Source: Streptomyces cavernicola
GTDB taxonomy: Bacteria; Actinomycetota; Actinomycetes; Streptomycetales; Streptomycetaceae
Direction of reading: 5' to 3'
Length of the DNA: 64,000 nt
Assembly: GCF_029968035.1 (NCBI RefSeq)
Contig: NZ_JASCIQ010000004.1
Span: 62,001 to 126,000, forward strand
Positions 1-8,246 of this stretch are shown here, one piece after another. The notes beneath the pieces are model-generated. The model was not told the origin of the DNA and ran no database searches. It worked only from the letters and a program-made list of their open reading frames with translations. Every line of letters starts with the position of its first letter. Position 1 is the stretch's first letter. A program made the translations under genes and the position numbers.

Positions 1-885
1 TGCGAGGCATTTGCCCGTCGCGTGGAACGCGTACTGAAGCGCGCCGCCGAAGCCGACGAGACTGCCTGCTGGGCCCTGGGCCGTGATCTCGGAAAGAGTA
101 GAAGCGACTTCAACTCAAAGGTCGTCACCTCCCTCACCGACGCCGACGCCACCCGTGCAGCCGAGAAGAAGCAGGACGCCGGTGGGAAGGCCGACGGGTG
201 GGTCGCCGAAGGCGAGGGCGAAGCCTCCGGGCCCGGTGCCGATGCATCGACCACCGGACCGGAGGCCGCGAGCGGCAAGCTGGCCGAAGCAGAAGCGCAC
301 GCTGACCTCGGACGTGCGAGCGCGGAGGGCTCGCTCACCAACGGCCCGATGAAGCTCGCCGGGGAGGCTGAAGCCTATGTGGGCGCCAAGACCTCCGCGG
401 CCGGCGGCATCACGCATGAAGGCATCAAGGGCGAGGCGACTGCATTCGCGGGCGCCGAAGCCTCGGCCAAGGGCACCGCCGACGCAGGCCCCGTCGGGGT
501 GTATGGAAGGGCGGAGGCCAAGGCCGGCGCCGAGGCCGGGGTCAGCGCCGGGGCCGGTCTCGACGGGCTGCACGCAGGCGCGGAAGCGTTCGCCGGGGCG
601 AAGGCCTCCGCTGCGGGTGGCGCGGACATCGGTGGCCTCGGGGCCGGCGGAACGGTCGAGGGGTGGGCCGGAATCGGTGCCGAGGCCGAGGCGACTCTTG
701 GCAAGGGCGAGGATGGCAAGTGGCACATCGGCGCCAAGGCAGGTGCAGCCCTTGGGATCGGCGGAGAGGTCGGCTTCGAGGTCACTGTTGATCCGGGGAA
801 GATCGCCGATACGGCCAGCGATGCGGCCAACGCCGTCGGTGATGCAGCCGACTGGGTCGGCGACGGGGTCGGCAGCCTGTTCTGA
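1..885 (+). CDS. Gly/Ala-rich repetitive protein, 3' part (T7SS/polymorphic-toxin-like), 5' incomplete
   Basis: The frame is open from the first base of the window, so the true start lies upstream; the GTG at 22 is only the first in-frame start codon visible. The 294 residues seen are a low-complexity repeat of Ala/Gly/Glu units of the type AEAxAGAxASAxG, giving an acidic glycine-rich sequence with no signal peptide or transmembrane helix in view. It ends in a short helical segment containing VGDAADWVGDGVG. Such C-terminal arrays occur in large actinobacterial proteins with WXG/LXG-type N-termini. The N-terminal domain that would decide this is missing, so the secretion assignment is inference. 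Two small genes follow on the same strand after 59 and 52 bp. Confidence 0.6.
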   Translation, partial: CEAFARRVERVLKRAAEADETACWALGRDLGKSRSDFNSKVVTSLTDADATRAAEKKQDAGGKADGWVAEGEGEASGPGADASTTGPEAASGKLAEAEAHADLGRASAEGSLTNGPMKLAGEAEAYVGAKTSAAGGITHEGIKGEATAFAGAEASAKGTADAGPVGVYGRAEAKAGAEAGVSAGAGLDGLHAGAEAFAGAKASAAGGADIGGLGAGGTVEGWAGIGAEAEATLGKGEDGKWHIGAKAGAALGIGGEVGFEVTVDPGKIADTASDAANAVGDAADWVGDGVGSLF

Positions 886-901
886 CTCACGTTCCCCGCA
901 G

Positions 902-917
902 GCCTACTGACGTAGGC
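902..917. other. Short inverted repeat after the repetitive-protein gene
   Basis: GCCTAC-tgac-GTAGGC forms a 6-bp perfect stem 17 bp after the stop codon and 27 bp before the next start. It could be a weak terminator or attenuator between the two genes. No T-run follows. Confidence 0.3.
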
Positions 918-944
918 ACACCGCCACAGTAAGGAGGGCCCGAA

Positions 945-1442
945 ATGGCCTCGACCCTGCCCGTGCCGATCGAGTTTGAACTGCCGGAAGGCTGGCACGC
1001 CGCACCACCTGACGAAGTCGGTGCACCAGGCGCGGCGTTCATCGCGCTCTACCCGCAAGCGGACGCCGGGTTCACCGCGAACATCACGATCGACGGTGAG
1101 TACCGTCCCGACGCGGCGACGTTGCCCCAGATTGCCCACGAGTCGGTGGAGCGCCTGCGTCAGGCCGACGCGATCGTCGAGGTCACCGCAAGCCGCGAGA
1201 TCGGCTCCACGGACGCACCCGGACTCACACAGACACTGGCCATCGCAGCCGTCGTTAGTGGGGTGCCTCACGACCTCGTCCAGTCTCAGGTGTACCTGTC
1301 CCTGCTGGATGCCACCGACCCGCACAGGCGGGCGGTGATCCGCCTGGTCCTGACATCCACCGCAGCCCAGCACCACGAAGTCCTGGACGACTTCCAGGAC
1401 TTCGTGCGCACTGTCCGTCCGGATAGTGGCGCGGCCTCCTAG
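945..1442 (+). CDS. Conserved small cytosolic protein, LpqN/DUF1795-like
   Basis: 165 residues with an ATG start behind an AAGGAGG site nine bases upstream. It has no signal peptide or membrane segment. The N-terminus (PIEFELPEGWHAAPPDEVG) and the later pattern of alternating strands resemble the LpqN/LpqT and DUF1795-type fold found in actinobacterial proteins of about this size. The role is unknown. It lies between the repetitive secreted-type protein and another small gene on the same strand, an arrangement common for accessory or chaperone-like partners of type VII or polymorphic-toxin loci. The family call rests on motif resemblance only. Confidence 0.65.
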   Translation: MASTLPVPIEFELPEGWHAAPPDEVGAPGAAFIALYPQADAGFTANITIDGEYRPDAATLPQIAHESVERLRQADAIVEVTASREIGSTDAPGLTQTLAIAAVVSGVPHDLVQSQVYLSLLDATDPHRRAVIRLVLTSTAAQHHEVLDDFQDFVRTVRPDSGAAS

Positions 1443-1494
1443 CCTCCTCCGCGGCGCCTCATGCCGCCTAACCAACTCCCCGTAGGTTGATCTC

Positions 1495-2010
1495 ATGGGA
1501 CTCTTCGACAAGCTGACCGGTACCAAGCGCCCCGCCGACGGCATCGCCCCGCGATCCGCAGCCGAGGTTCACGCGTCCCTGCTAGGCCTCAACCGGCCTG
1601 ACGTCCCGTACGTCATCAGGGATGGCCGCGAGGAGGGCGCCGATCTGGTGGCAGAGTGGCGCATCCTGGATCCGGCTTGGCAGACCTTCTTCGTCCGCAC
1701 CCAAGTGAGCCGAGTGTTCCAGGTGCGCATGCGTCTGGTTCCGGACAAGAACGAAGTGCGTTCCCTCGACCAGCAGTACGAGGTCACGTGGGTCGGCAAT
1801 ACGCCAAGCCTCGCCATCTCGGCCGAGGCCCAACGCGGCCAGGTACAGACGGTCTCCAAACGCTGGACGCTTGGGGGCGGTGAGGAGGTTGGCAAAGCCG
1901 AAGTGACCGAGACGTTCCACTTCGACAGCTCCGACCTGAAGAACCCTCTGCAGGAAACCGTTCTGGGCGCGGGATGGACTTGGCGTGGAGTGATCACCGG
2001 CAAGCTGTGA
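1495..2010 (+). CDS. Conserved hypothetical protein, last gene of the three-gene run
   Basis: 171 residues, ATG start at MGLFDKLTGTKRP, 52 bp after the preceding gene. The short basic N-terminus is followed by a compact mixed alpha/beta domain with a strand-rich core (EWRILDPAWQTFFVRTQVSR, then QYEVTWVGNTP). No catalytic motif, signal peptide or membrane helix is visible. Proteins beginning MGLFDKL are frequent small cytosolic hypothetical proteins in Streptomyces; I cannot assign a function. Its last 17 bases overlap the 3' end of a degraded gene on the opposite strand. Confidence 0.7.
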   Translation: MGLFDKLTGTKRPADGIAPRSAAEVHASLLGLNRPDVPYVIRDGREEGADLVAEWRILDPAWQTFFVRTQVSRVFQVRMRLVPDKNEVRSLDQQYEVTWVGNTPSLAISAEAQRGQVQTVSKRWTLGGGEEVGKAEVTETFHFDSSDLKNPLQETVLGAGWTWRGVITGKL

Positions 2011-2600
2011 AGCCAGCGGCCGCGAACTCTCGTGCGGTCCCCACTTCGAGCAGCCGGGCAAGGCCGGCCTCGGTGATCCCGCCCGCTGTCGCAAGCCTCT
2101 CCCAGGCCGCACCACCGGTATCTTCGGCCTCGCGAAGCAACACGGCGGCGCTTTCGAGGGCATCGGCGGAGAACTCCGTGGCGTGTCCAGGCCCGGCACG
2201 CGCGCGTGGCAGCCGAGGCGATCCCGGAAGCGGCGAGCTCCAGGAAGGCGGCGCCGCTGCCCAGGGGCGGCGGTTGACCGAACTCGGGCGTTCGCGTGCG
2301 ACTGAGAACGAGACACAGCCGCTCCAACAGGATGTCCTCCGGCCACCCGCCATGGACGAAGTCGGCCACCACGAGCGAGAACCACCGAGCCTGCGGGCGG
2401 TCCTCACGAAACCATGTGGTGCCCCTCGCCAGCCGTTCGATCAGACACTCGACGAACGGCGCGGTGCCCGCAGGGTGTTGCTACGCCCCAGGCACGAGCA
2501 CGACAGTTTCGAGGCCTGCATCGCCTGGCTGCTCCTCGCCGGGAGCAAGGACGCAGATTTCCGGCTCCGCTGGCGCGTCCTGCGCCCGGAACGGATCACG
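1994..2600 (-). pseudogene. Degraded gene with an in-frame stop and a frameshift
   Basis: Reading the minus strand, a protein-like frame (EICVLAPGEEQPGDAG ... VVLVPGA) meets a TAG at 2483-2481. It resumes in the same frame (TAPFVECLIERLARGTTW ... LVVADFVHGGWPEDILLERL) to about 2190. It then shifts frame into HATEFSADALESAAVLLREA and ends at the TGA at 1996-1994. The three pieces have normal-looking composition and together make one protein of roughly 200 residues. The family is not recognised. One nonsense codon plus one frameshift make it a pseudogene unless there are sequencing errors. Confidence 0.6.
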
Positions 2601-2732
2601 GTGTGGCCGGCAGCCTCGAACGTGACCAGCCCCTTGTGCCCTGGGACTGTGCAGCCCCGAGCCCGCGCCGCTCGACGTGCTCGCGCCGTTTGCGAAGACG
2701 ACGGTAGCGGCCCCGCCCCTTCAAGTCTGGAC

Positions 2733-2752
2733 TGATAGGGGATCACCTATCA
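2733..2752. promoter_or_regulatory. Operator-like palindrome upstream of the secreted-protein gene
   Basis: TGATAGG-ggatca-CCTATCA is a perfect 7-bp inverted repeat. A third half-site (CTATCA) lies 20 bp downstream at about 2769. It sits between the degraded minus-strand gene and the secreted protein at 2919, so it could bind a dimeric repressor. Confidence 0.35.
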
Positions 2753-2918
2753 ATCCGGGTAAGAGTGCTATCAGTTTGGGGTGTTTGTCGCCGATCGACT
2801 GGTGGAAGCTTGATCTGCCCGCCGGGATCGTCCGGCAGTTTCGAATGTCTGGGTAGCGCTGGCACGTTAACGGGGGCACCAAAGACCGCACAGACCACTA
2901 CGGGGAAGGAAGACGCTC

Positions 2919-3287
2919 ATGCGCCTCACTCGAATTCTCGCCACCGCCGGCGCCTCGCTCGCTCTGGCCGCCACTCTCACCGGACCGGCCGCCGCCGAGG
3001 GGCCCTCACTGCGCGGCGCGTGCCCGGACCGCGGCAACGAGGCGTCCATCTACGGGGCCTGGGCGCGCTGGGACGTCAACTGCAACCAGGACGGCACTGT
3101 CAGCGTCACCGGAGAACTCCAAGACACGGCAGCAGACGGCGAATGCGCGCAAGCCGACGCCGTCAACCCCGCCAACAACCACCACCAGTACGTCAACGCC
3201 AACGGCTGGGGACAAGCCGTGGCCATCAATTTCAACCTCGGCCAGGGCAACATCGGCGAACTGCGGATCCGCACCATCAACTGCTGA
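2919..3287 (+). CDS. Small secreted protein of unknown function
   Basis: 122 residues. ATG start behind GGGGAAGGAAG. Residues 1-27 form a clear Sec signal peptide: a basic n-region MRLTR, an Ala/Leu core, and a TGPAAAEG cleavage region. The mature domain of about 95 residues contains four cysteines (in ACPDRG, VNCNQD, GECAQ and the C-terminal INC), which probably form two disulfides. It is rich in Asn and Gln, as in small Streptomyces extracellular proteins. No enzymatic motif is seen. A very strong hairpin terminator follows the stop. Confidence 0.75.
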   Translation: MRLTRILATAGASLALAATLTGPAAAEGPSLRGACPDRGNEASIYGAWARWDVNCNQDGTVSVTGELQDTAADGECAQADAVNPANNHHQYVNANGWGQAVAINFNLGQGNIGELRIRTINC

Positions 3288-3342
3288 GACCGGCCGTTCG
3301 CGGGCCAGCCCGGTGGGACGTTGTCGGTAAATCCAGGGCTTG

Positions 3343-3393
3343 CACGACGACGGCCCGTATGACCCCGTTGGGTCTGTGCAGGCCGTCGTCGTG
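3343..3393 (+). terminator. Long hairpin terminator
   Basis: CACGACGACGGCC at 3343-3355 pairs perfectly with GGCCGTCGTCGTG at 3381-3393, and a second internal stem GACCC/GGGTC sits in the loop. The 13-bp GC-rich stem 55 bp after the secreted-protein stop is the usual form of a Streptomyces terminator lacking a strong U-tract. Confidence 0.7.
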
Positions 3394-3486
3394 TTCGGAG
3401 TTGACCGACGGCGTCCCAAATCTGCATGTTCGGGACGTCGTCGATCTACGCGAGAGGGGTAGGCGGACGCTTGGTGCAGACTCGGC

Positions 3487-3660
3487 TCAGCGCCCAAAGA
3501 TGAGGGAGCTGAGTCGGGTGAACAGCCGGTTGGCTCGTGCGACCGTTGCCGGGTCGATCAGCAGTGCCAGGGCAGCATGCTCGTTGAGCCTGGTGCGCCT
3601 GCCCGCATACACGCCCGCGGGCTCGCGCCGCAGCGAGGCCGTCCGGAACGAAAACTGGCG
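3487..3660 (-). pseudogene. C-terminal gene fragment next to the IS element
   Basis: The minus strand reads about 57 codons with coding-like composition, including REPAGVYAGRRTRLNEHAA and LLIDPATVARANRLFTRL, to a TGA at 3489-3487. There is no start. Its upstream end coincides with the IS boundary. It is either the remnant of a gene cut by the insertion or an older relic. The family is not recognised. Confidence 0.4.
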
Positions 3661-3663
3661 CTA

Positions 3664-3680
3664 GGTCGTGTCCGTAAAGT
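3664..3680 (+). repeat. IS5-family left terminal inverted repeat
   Basis: GGTCGTGTCCGTAAAGT, immediately preceded by CTA. It pairs with 4537-4553 with one mismatch (T versus G at position 12). Confidence 0.8.
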
Positions 3681-4515
3681 CATGGGAGCCAGAGGGTGAG
3701 GCAGGCGAGGGTGACCTCGGCTTGGTAGTGGCGGGCGCGTTTGTCGTAGCGGGTGGCCAGGGCCGGGTTCTGTTTGAGTCTGCTGAAGCAGCGTTCGACG
3801 GTGTTGCGGCGTCGGTAGGCGGTGCGGTCGAGTCGGCAGAGGCTTTCACCGCGGCGGAGCCTGCCGTTGATCTGGTCGATCCGTTCCGGGATGGTGCAGG
3901 CGATGCCGCGTCGTCGCAGGTAGGCGCGGATCTTCCGGGCCGAGTCCCCCTTGTCCGCGGCCACGCGGCCGGGCCGGGTCCGGGGACGCCCCGGACCTGG
4001 CCCGTTGATGCGGATGCGGTCCATGACGGGTTCGAACTGGGTGCAGTCGTTGACGTTTCCGCCGGTGAGCGTGAAGGCGAGGGGGCGGCCCTGGCCGTCG
4101 CAGGCCAGATGGATTTTGCTGGTCAGCCCGCCCCGGGGCCGGCCGAGCGCCTCGCCCGGCCAGTCCTGCCCCTGTTTCGGGCTCCGGCCGCGTGCTGTTG
4201 CGCGCGGACCGTGGTCGAGTCGACGCAGACGATCGTCCAGTCCACGGCCCCGACGGCGTCGGAGTGCTGCTGGACGTGGGCCGGCAACCGGTCCCAGGTG
4301 CCGTCGGCCGACCACAGCCGGAAGCGTTCGTAGACCGTCTTCCACGGCCCGTAATGCTCGGGCAGGTCACGCCAGGCCGCACCGGTGGACAGCTTCCACA
4401 GAATCCCGTTCACGACCTGGCGCCGGTCCCGCATCGTCCTGCCCATCCGCCCCGGCGCCGGCAACGGCTCGATCAACACCCAAGCCTCATCCGTCAGTTC
4501 ATGTCGACGCACCAC
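3680..4515 (-). CDS. IS5-family DDE transposase in two frames (frameshift near 4177)
   Basis: The N-terminal frame starts at GTG 4515 or 4512 (RRHELTDEAWVLIEPLPAP). It contains the IS5-type N-domain and the first catalytic Asp in VDSTTVRAQQH. The second frame, ending at 3680, carries the second Asp region (VAADKGDSARKIRAYLRRRG) and the catalytic Glu (RRNTVERCFSRLKQN). The frames join around CCGAAAC at about 4174-4180; re-reading one base there gives a continuous R-K-Q-G sequence. Many IS5-group elements use a programmed -1 shift, but this site is not a classical slippery heptamer. The gene may therefore be active by recoding or may be broken. Confidence 0.75.
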
Positions 4516-4536
4516 AAACAGACCAACGAACCACCA

Positions 4537-4553
4537 ACTTTCCGGACACGACC
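4537..4553 (-). repeat. IS5-family right terminal inverted repeat
   Basis: ACTTTCCGGACACGACC on the plus strand, the inverted partner of 3664-3680, followed by TAG. Confidence 0.8.
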
Positions 4554-4922
4554 TAGGCCTTGATCGGCCCTGATATGCGGCGACTGCGTTCGGATTTCTC
4601 AGCATGCTGTGTGGAATCAGAAGGCGATTCCTCCGACTGATGTGCACGCTTCCACGCGTTCATCCACTGTTGGATTCGGACTCGCGGGTCACGCCGCACG
4701 CCTTTACGAAGTGCAGCAACACGACGCCGGTGCATGCGCGCTTGCCGCTGAGGACGGCCCCGATGGTCGTACGCAGCAGGTAACTCCCACCGCCACCGGG
4801 GACAGCAGCCCGGTCACCGAGATCACGCAGGGACGGCTGCCGTGCAGCGACCCGGAGTCCCGCATGGCCAGGAGGAGCTCGGTGGCGGCGGCGGCTCGCG
4901 TCGGGGATTGACGGAACGTCAT
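4553..4922 (-). pseudogene. Decayed XRE-type helix-turn-helix regulator
   Basis: Three successive frames on the minus strand rebuild one regulator. MTFRQSPTRAAAATELLLAM and DSGSLHGSRP come from the first. SLRDLGDRAAVPGG and LLRTTIGAVLSGKRA with VVLLHFVKACG come from the second. RRDPRVRIQQWMNAWKRAHQ comes from the third, ending at the TAG in the IS target. The middle piece is the typical actinobacterial HTH region (RTTIGAVLSGKRA, then a W-x-x-A-W-like helix). Two frameshifts make it non-functional. The IS lies exactly at the stop codon. Confidence 0.6.
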
Positions 4923-5193
4923 GTGTCCATCGCAGCAAGGTAGTTGTGTGATGCTGGGCTCTGCCGGAAACGTTGCCCGGCGCTCCCCGGGAGCGGCGGC
5001 TTCCGGCTCGCCGGGGAGAAGCAGCGCAGCCGTCGGCGCAGCCGGAGCGATGGCCGTGAGTCTCTCGCCCTGACGGGCACCGTGATCCGCCGTCGTGCCG
5101 CCGACGCGCTCCGTACGCGCGTCCGCGTCCGCGGCACCCGAGTCCGCAGGCCCGCGAGGCGTGGCGGCAGGCTCTGCTGGAGCGGGGGCTCGC

Positions 5194-5937
5194 TCACAGT
5201 GCGGCGTGGATTCGTTGCACGGTTTCGCGTACTGCCTTGCCGAACGTCTCGAAGGTCTCCGGGGCGATGCGGATGCTCGGACCGGATACGGAAACGGACC
5301 CGATGGGCTCGCCTTGCGCGTCGACGATCGCGGCGCCGATGGCGGTGATGCCCTTGCTGAGCCCCTCCGGGTTCACCGAATACCCTCGCCGTCGCACCTT
5401 CTCGATGGTTTCCCGCAAGGTGTCCGGATCAGTAATGGTCTGATCGGTCCGCGGAGCGAGTCGGCCGGTCAGGCAGTCCGCGAGGAACCCCTCGCCGCTC
5501 GCAGCCAGGAAGGCCAGGCCGGACGCCGAGGCGTGCAAGGGGATGCGCGATCCGAGCGGCAGAAACGCCCGCAGCGGATGCGAGGTGTCCAGTCGTTCGA
5601 TGAGGACCAGTTCCCGGCCGTCCAGGGCCGTGAGATGGATGGTCTCGGTCGTGGTGAGTTGCAGGTCGTTCAGGAACGGCATTGCCGTTTCACGGAAGAA
5701 CTGATGGTCGCGGGCCTGGCTGCCGACGGAGAACGCGCGGTAGGTGAGGCTCCAGCGCGTCGGCTGTGTGCTGGTCGGTCGCAGCCAGCCGACCTCGTGC
5801 AGCGTGAGCAGGGCCCGCTGAACGCTGGACTTCGGCAAGCCGACCGCGCGGCCGAGCTCGGAAAGACCCACCGGTTGCATCTCGGCTACCGCCTCAAGCA
5901 CGCGGAATGCGGACACCACGCTGTTGGTGGCGGACAT
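5194..5937 (-). CDS. IclR-family transcriptional regulator
   Basis: 247 residues from the ATG at 5937, which has GGAGG four bases upstream; an in-frame ATG at 5952 lacks such a site. The N-terminal winged helix is seen in VVSAFRVLEAVAEMQPVGLS and LGLPKSSVQRALLTLHEVGW-type residues (here GRAVGLPKSSVQRAL). The C-terminal effector domain runs from about residue 75, with the IclR signature region LSKGITAIGAAIVDAQGEPI. It is divergent from the malonate-type cluster with 113 bp between the starts. A perfect palindrome in that gap is the probable operator. The effector is presumably the diacid handled by the neighbouring genes (inference). Confidence 0.88.
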   Translation of the reverse strand: MSATNSVVSAFRVLEAVAEMQPVGLSELGRAVGLPKSSVQRALLTLHEVGWLRPTSTQPTRWSLTYRAFSVGSQARDHQFFRETAMPFLNDLQLTTTETIHLTALDGRELVLIERLDTSHPLRAFLPLGSRIPLHASASGLAFLAASGEGFLADCLTGRLAPRTDQTITDPDTLRETIEKVRRRGYSVNPEGLSKGITAIGAAIVDAQGEPIGSVSVSGPSIRIAPETFETFGKAVRETVQRIHAAL

Positions 5938-6009
5938 ACGGCCTCCGTTCAATCTCTTGACGTCCAGTCACCTGCGAACTAGCTTTCGCGGACCGGTTCA
6001 CCCAGTAGA

Positions 6010-6028
6010 CCACTGTGCCGCACAGTGG
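6010..6028. promoter_or_regulatory. Candidate IclR operator
   Basis: CCACTGTG-ccg-CACAGTGG is a perfect 8-bp inverted repeat centred 32 bp before the carrier start and inside the divergent promoter region. IclR proteins often bind palindromes of about this size. The assignment to this regulator is by position. Confidence 0.5.
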
Positions 6029-6050
6029 ACCGAGTGGGAAGTGTTGGTAG

Positions 6051-7433
6051 ATGACGATCGAGCTCACGGCATTGCTGATCTTTGTTGGCGTCTTCGCGCT
6101 GTCCACGTGGCGCAATGCGCACCTGGGCGTGTTGATGTTCGCCGCGGCGGCGGGCGTCGGGCTGGGGCTGGCCCAGATGCCCCTCGACGACATCGTCGCC
6201 GGCTTTCCGATCGACATCCTGGTGCTGCTGGTCGGCGTCACCTACTTCTTCGGCATCGCGCACGCCGACGGCACGATCGACCGCATCCTTGAGGCCGCGC
6301 TCGCTGGAGTCGGCCATCGGCGGGTGCTGCTGCCGACTGTGTTCTTCCTGCTCACTGCGGGCATTGCCGCCATGGGCTCCCCGCTGGGCGGGTTGGTGAT
6401 GGCACCGATCGGCATGGGGGTCGCCGCCAGGCGCGGCATCGATCCGATGCTGATGGCACTGTCGATCGGTACCGGTCTCAGCGCGGGAGGTTTCGCGCCG
6501 ACCAGCCTGTTCGGCATCGTCACGTACGGCACCGCACAGCGCGCCGGAGTCGACCTGAACCCCATGGTGCTGTTCGTGGTCGCCGTGGTGATCAATCTGC
6601 TTCTGCTGCTCGCCGCTCACGTCCTTTTCGGCGGGCGGCAGTTGCTGCGCCGCACCGAAGTCTCCACAGTGGAGGCACCCGTCCCGAGCGAGCAGCCGGC
6701 CACGGTCGGCTCCGGCGCCTCGCTCGGCTCCGGCGGCTCCGCCGTCGTCTCCGTTCCCGAATCGCGCCTGCCGAGCAGCAGCCCGGGGCTGGGCGCCGGC
6801 GGCCGGCGAAAGCCGTTCGCCGGCGGCCAGGTTGCCACCGTGGTCGCCATGGCCGGGCTCGTCGGCACTGTCATCGCTCTGTCGCTGGCCGGCCGCGATC
6901 CCGATATCGGCGTGCTCGCGCTTGCGTTCGGCGCGGGACTGACGCTGCTGAATCCTGCGGCGGCGAAGAAGGCCCTTCCGCACATCGACTGGTCCACAGT
7001 CCTGTTGGTGGGAGGCATCATCACCTTCGTCGGCGTCCTCGACCACATGGGTGCGATCGAGATGTTCGGTGAGTACGCCACCCACATCGGCGTGCCGTTG
7101 CTGGCCACGCTGTTCATTTGTCTTGTCGCGGGTCTGGTGTCGGCTTTTGCCTCCACCACAGGCATGCTCGCGGCGCTCGTACCCCTGGCACTGCCCCTGG
7201 TGGCCTCGGGCTCGATCCCGGGTTGGGCGCTGATCTGCGCGATCGGTGTGTGCGCCTCCATAGTCGACGTCTCCCCGTTCTCCACCGTCGGCGCGACCCT
7301 GGTGGCAACCACCGTCGACGAAGGCCAACGGCCGCGCATGACCCGCCTGTTGACACGCTGGGGTCTGACGATGGTCGTGGTCGGACCCGTCCTGCTGGTC
7401 GGCACTCTGGTCGCGCCGGGCATGGCTCTGTGA
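6051..7433 (+). CDS. MatC-like dicarboxylate (malonate) carrier
   Basis: 460 residues with about twelve hydrophobic segments. The first half (MTIELTALLIFVGVFALSTW, then LAQMPLDDIVAGFPIDILVL) follows the N-terminal domain of the MatC dicarboxylate carrier family. GIAAMGSPLGGLVMAPIGM and the C-terminal VDVSPFSTVGATLVAT are helix-hairpin/substrate motifs typical of the ion-transporter superfamily. A Ser/Gly-rich cytoplasmic loop lies at about residues 208-265. Its stop overlaps a possible GTG start of the next gene (GTGA at 7430-7433), so the genes are coupled. Next to a MatB-like ligase the likely substrate is malonate or methylmalonate. Confidence 0.8.
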   Translation: MTIELTALLIFVGVFALSTWRNAHLGVLMFAAAAGVGLGLAQMPLDDIVAGFPIDILVLLVGVTYFFGIAHADGTIDRILEAALAGVGHRRVLLPTVFFLLTAGIAAMGSPLGGLVMAPIGMGVAARRGIDPMLMALSIGTGLSAGGFAPTSLFGIVTYGTAQRAGVDLNPMVLFVVAVVINLLLLLAAHVLFGGRQLLRRTEVSTVEAPVPSEQPATVGSGASLGSGGSAVVSVPESRLPSSSPGLGAGGRRKPFAGGQVATVVAMAGLVGTVIALSLAGRDPDIGVLALAFGAGLTLLNPAAAKKALPHIDWSTVLLVGGIITFVGVLDHMGAIEMFGEYATHIGVPLLATLFICLVAGLVSAFASTTGMLAALVPLALPLVASGSIPGWALICAIGVCASIVDVSPFSTVGATLVATTVDEGQRPRMTRLLTRWGLTMVVVGPVLLVGTLVAPGMAL

Positions 7434-7447
7434 ACGGCGGCACTCGC

Positions 7448-8224
7448 ATGGCATCGACATCACCCGCAACGGTCTCGCTGGCCGTCGACCGCACGGTCGC
7501 ACGCGTCACCATCGACAACCCCACGCGGGCCAACGCCTTGAACCGCTCGATGCTGAAGGCGCTGGGAGACCACCTCGGCACGGTCACACGCCGCAGGGAC
7601 GTCTCGGTGGTCGTTCTCACCGGAGCCGGTCCCAATTTCTGTGCCGGACTTGAGATCTCGGAAATCTCCGAGCGCCCAGCAGCCCGTATCGAAGAAGAAT
7701 TCGTCCGCGTCGAGGAGGTCCTCGCCGGTTGCCCGAAACCCACGATCGCGGCCATCCGCGGCCACTGCGTCGGCGGTGGAACCCAACTGGCCGCAGCCTG
7801 TGACCTGCGCATCGCCTCCACACAGGCCGGCTTCGCCATCACTCCCGCCAAACTCGGTCTGATCTATCCCGCCAGCTCCATCGACCGGCTGGTGCGCATC
7901 ATCGGCCCGGCCGCGACGAAACGTCTGATCTTCACCGCCGACGCCATCACGGCTTCCACCGCCCTGCACTACGGCCTGGTCACCGACGTCGTCGAGGAGG
8001 AGGCACTCGACGCCACCGTGCACCGTATGGCGGCCACGATCGCGTCGCGGGCTCCGAACACTCTCACCGCCGCCAAGCAGATGACTGATGAGGCGTCGGC
8101 CAACGGCCGCGTATCCGGCGAACTGCACCGCCGATGGCGCACGGCACCGAATCACGAACTCGGCATCGGACTGGCCGCCTTCGCCGCCAGAGCCGAGCCG
8201 GTATTCGGTACCCACAACTCGTAA
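7448..8224 (+). CDS. Crotonase-fold protein, (methyl)malonyl-CoA decarboxylase-like
   Basis: 258 residues from ATG 7448; a GTG at 7430 would overlap the carrier stop. The crotonase oxyanion-hole regions are present (NFCAGLEIS and CVGGGTQLAAACDLR). Both glutamates needed for enoyl-CoA hydration are absent: Gln113 replaces the Glu after GGG, and AKLGLIYPASS replaces the PE-GL motif. The TPAKLGLIY segment, the Tyr at about 140, and RLIFTADAITASTALHYGLV resemble methylmalonyl-CoA decarboxylase (YgfG/ScpB) rather than hydratases. YgfG's active-site His is Leu here. Between a MatC carrier and MatB synthetase it probably removes CO2 from malonyl- or methylmalonyl-CoA. This is inference. Confidence 0.65.
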   Translation: MASTSPATVSLAVDRTVARVTIDNPTRANALNRSMLKALGDHLGTVTRRRDVSVVVLTGAGPNFCAGLEISEISERPAARIEEEFVRVEEVLAGCPKPTIAAIRGHCVGGGTQLAAACDLRIASTQAGFAITPAKLGLIYPASSIDRLVRIIGPAATKRLIFTADAITASTALHYGLVTDVVEEEALDATVHRMAATIASRAPNTLTAAKQMTDEASANGRVSGELHRRWRTAPNHELGIGLAAFAARAEPVFGTHNS

Positions 8225-8246
8225 CCCACGAAAGGCGCCCTCCCCC

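Larger units (their letters stand above)
3664..4553 (-). mobile_element. IS5-family insertion sequence, about 890 bp
   Basis: The element is bounded by imperfect 17-bp terminal inverted repeats: GGTCGTGTCCGTAAAGT at 3664-3680 and the complement of GGTCGTGTCCGGAAAGT at 4537-4553, with one mismatch. Both ends sit in CTAG, consistent with duplication of a TA or CTAG target as in IS5-family elements. It carries one DDE transposase spread over two overlapping frames. The right end lies exactly at the TAG stop of a decayed XRE-type gene. Confidence 0.85.

Noticed and set aside
5979..7502. Minus-strand frame opposite the MatC-like carrier
   Set aside because: Its translation is His/Gln/Arg-rich with no family signature, while the plus strand shows clear membrane helices.
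7448..8224. Standard enoyl-CoA hydratase for the gene after the MatC-like carrier
   Set aside because: Both catalytic glutamates are replaced; similarity is stronger to decarboxylase-type crotonases.
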